A stretch of DNA of 64,000 nt from Cristatella mucedo (taxonomy: Eukaryota > Bryozoa > Phylactolaemata > Cristatellidae), in assembly GCA_009760855.2 (NCBI GenBank), contig WPIO01000181.1:182001-246000 (forward strand), read 5' to 3'. The position numbers and the translations under genes were made by a program. The first letter of the stretch is position 1. Every line of letters starts with the position of its first letter. A model generated the notes under the pieces. It was given only the letters and a program-made list of their open reading frames with translations. It did no database searches and had not been told where the DNA came from. Positions 62,272 through 64,000 of the stretch are shown piece after piece.

Positions 62272-63765
62272 TCATGTTATTGTTATATACGTTGTCGTGT
62301 GGTGTGGCCAAGGTCTCACGAGTGACATTTGTATGGGTTGCTGACGCAATTAGCTGGGCGCACCAGTTGCCCGTGCCGCTGAGGCGCAGTGCGTGAGTGC
62401 GGTGACTGGGTTTTTAGCATTGTTTCAAGTGTCGTCGAGTCGGTGGATGTCGTGATGTCAGTCGGTAGAAAGTTTCACGTTTTAAGAACCAAAGGTAAGC
62501 TCTTTAAAGACCCTGACGTCGGTTATAGTTTAACATGGCAACGGCGACTGTCACAACAGACGCCAAGCTAGCTGTCGGGTTTTGTACCTTCTGCAGGCTT
62601 TGCATTGCAATGGCTAGAAAATCCTTGCATGGACCCAGTGCTAGCAAATGTGTAGGCCTACTTTGGATGTGATAAGTACGTGAAAAGAAGTGGAACCGGA
62701 ACCGGTTGTTTCTGTTTTTGGCTATTTCGCCGACGTTGTTTCGGTCATATCTCAGTTATAGGTGTAGTACGCTTGATTTCAAGGGTCATTGGTCGTCAGG
62801 TGAGTCTTTACAGTTGCAGGTTCCTGACGAGAGGATCTTTCTGGGTTTTTTAAATGTTTTATTTAGGAAGCCTTCTTTCTGCACTGTATGCTCTGATGAG
62901 TCCGTTTGCTCTGCTTCGCTGCTGCAGACAGCCGAGAGCTTGCCCATTGGACGTTGTAGCCCAAATGTCAGCCATTGACTCGTAGCTGAACAGAGTCGCC
63001 TGGCAGGGTGGTTCGAGGCATGCACTGCGAGGCGCATAGAAGGATCACAGCCGGTCGCACTGCGATTCCGAGGCGAAGTCGTCGCGGACTATTCGTGGCG
63101 GCAGCGTGTGCGAGCTTCCGGCCCTTGTGGGCCAGCCATTCTTGCTGCTGCTGCTGCGACGAAGAATTATCCGACAACGGCAAGACCCTTCCGTCGCCCG
63201 CCTCCCCGCCTGCCCCTTGCTCGGCCTGCGAGTGGCCATTGCCAGTGGCCTCTGCACCAACGTGTGGTTCGTGTTATTTTTTGACACGTGATGCTGCAGG
63301 GTCGCTGGACGTCGACATGGGGGTATATAGGTGAATGTGGCTTTGCATCAAGTGCAGCCAATCAAGTGATGCCACTGCCGCCGATTAATTCGAGCTCTGG
63401 ACGAGTGATTATGGCCTGGGTGCAGCTCCCGTTTTACCTTTTTTTTTGTAACATTAGTTGCTGTCTCTCGCTCGTGACTTGGCTGCTTGCATGCCGAAGC
63501 CACTCGGCACCGGCAGTCTTATTGGCCGCCTTTGTGCGTAACCTAGCCGCCCGAGTGCGTTGCCGGCAGGTCTGTTGTATTCGGGTTCTATTCATGCTCT
63601 GTATTCCTGTAGCTTGCCTTATTAATAAATAAGCCTGAATTCATTGACTAGGCCGTGCCGGTCTTTGTGTTCGTTCCTTGCTTGCCGAAGCCAAATGTCA
63701 GTAATGAATTGCTTTAATGTGGATTCTTTCGGTAAAGCTCCCTCAATCTCTCTCCTTCATCCCTC

Positions 63766-63812
<47 letters not shown>

Positions 63813-64000
63813 TCTGCCTTCACTCATCTCCTCACTTTCGCCTCTAGCTTTCTCTCACACACCCACCCTCTTGTCCAACTGAGGCTGTGTTCTGATGGCA
63901 AGCCGAGTCGAAGAGCAGTATGCAGGATGATGCCTAGCGATCTGCAAGAGAGCGAATGCTGCCCATGCTGGCTGAGCGGCTGATGTGGAGTGGCGGCTGC
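62272..64000. other. 3' flank of UBTF, unassigned
   Basis: No gene recognised; pyrimidine-rich at 63.73-63.87 kb. Short open frames are compositionally ordinary. Confidence 0.4.
63771..63808. repeat. (TC)n microsatellite
   Basis: About 38 bases in pyrimidine-rich surroundings. Confidence 0.9.

Overview
The window looks like nuclear DNA of an intron-rich animal. Coding exons are short and GC-rich, introns have GT..AG ends, and the rest is packed with truncated LINEs, tRNA-derived SINEs and microsatellites. The species is not identifiable from this sequence. The two best-recognised genes are clear homologues of animal proteins but too diverged to be jawed-vertebrate copies, so an invertebrate or other early-branching animal is my inference.

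Layout. 1-18.6 kb: no gene I can name. There are GC-rich islands near 0.3-1.1 and 15.2-15.6 kb, LINE and SINE fragments, the best LINE copy in the window (8.5-10.5 kb, reverse strand, with a reverse transcriptase reading frame), and a degenerate satellite-like array of about 170-bp units at 12.8-14.4 kb. 18.66-21.8 kb: first exons of a CHRAC1/CHRAC-15 type histone-fold gene (+ strand). 23.6-25.5 kb: SINEs and LINEs. 26.27-28.08 kb: large exon of a two-finger C2H2 zinc finger gene (- strand). 28.2-31.7 kb: a mosaic of nested LINE and SINE copies ending in long GT and CT microsatellites. 31.7-37.1 kb: mostly unassigned sequence with old repeat ends.

37.12-62.09 kb holds the main gene: a complete or nearly complete homologue of UBTF (UBF), the multi-HMG-box factor of RNA polymerase I transcription. 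I could join about 16 coding exons whose splice phases agree and whose order follows the N-terminal region, HMG boxes 1 to 6 and C-terminal tail of vertebrate UBF. The predicted protein is about 1,070 residues. Its long tail is rich in Ala, Pro and Ser with SPRK motifs and only short acidic stretches, unlike the strongly acidic vertebrate tail. Introns contain LINE ends, SINEs, a hAT-type element, a 27-bp minisatellite and several perfect or near-perfect hairpins. 62.1-64 kb is 3' flank with polyadenylation signals and no recognised gene.

The genes do not form an operon. CHRAC1 (chromatin remodelling) and UBTF (rDNA chromatin and Pol I) are both chromatin proteins, but nothing in the sequence shows coordinated control. 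Two LINE families dominate: an L2/CR1-like family with an (ATT)n end, and a second CR1-like family with an (ACATT)n end. One of the two SINE families carries an L2-like 3' tail, suggesting it used the L2 machinery, as known for mammalian MIR with L2.
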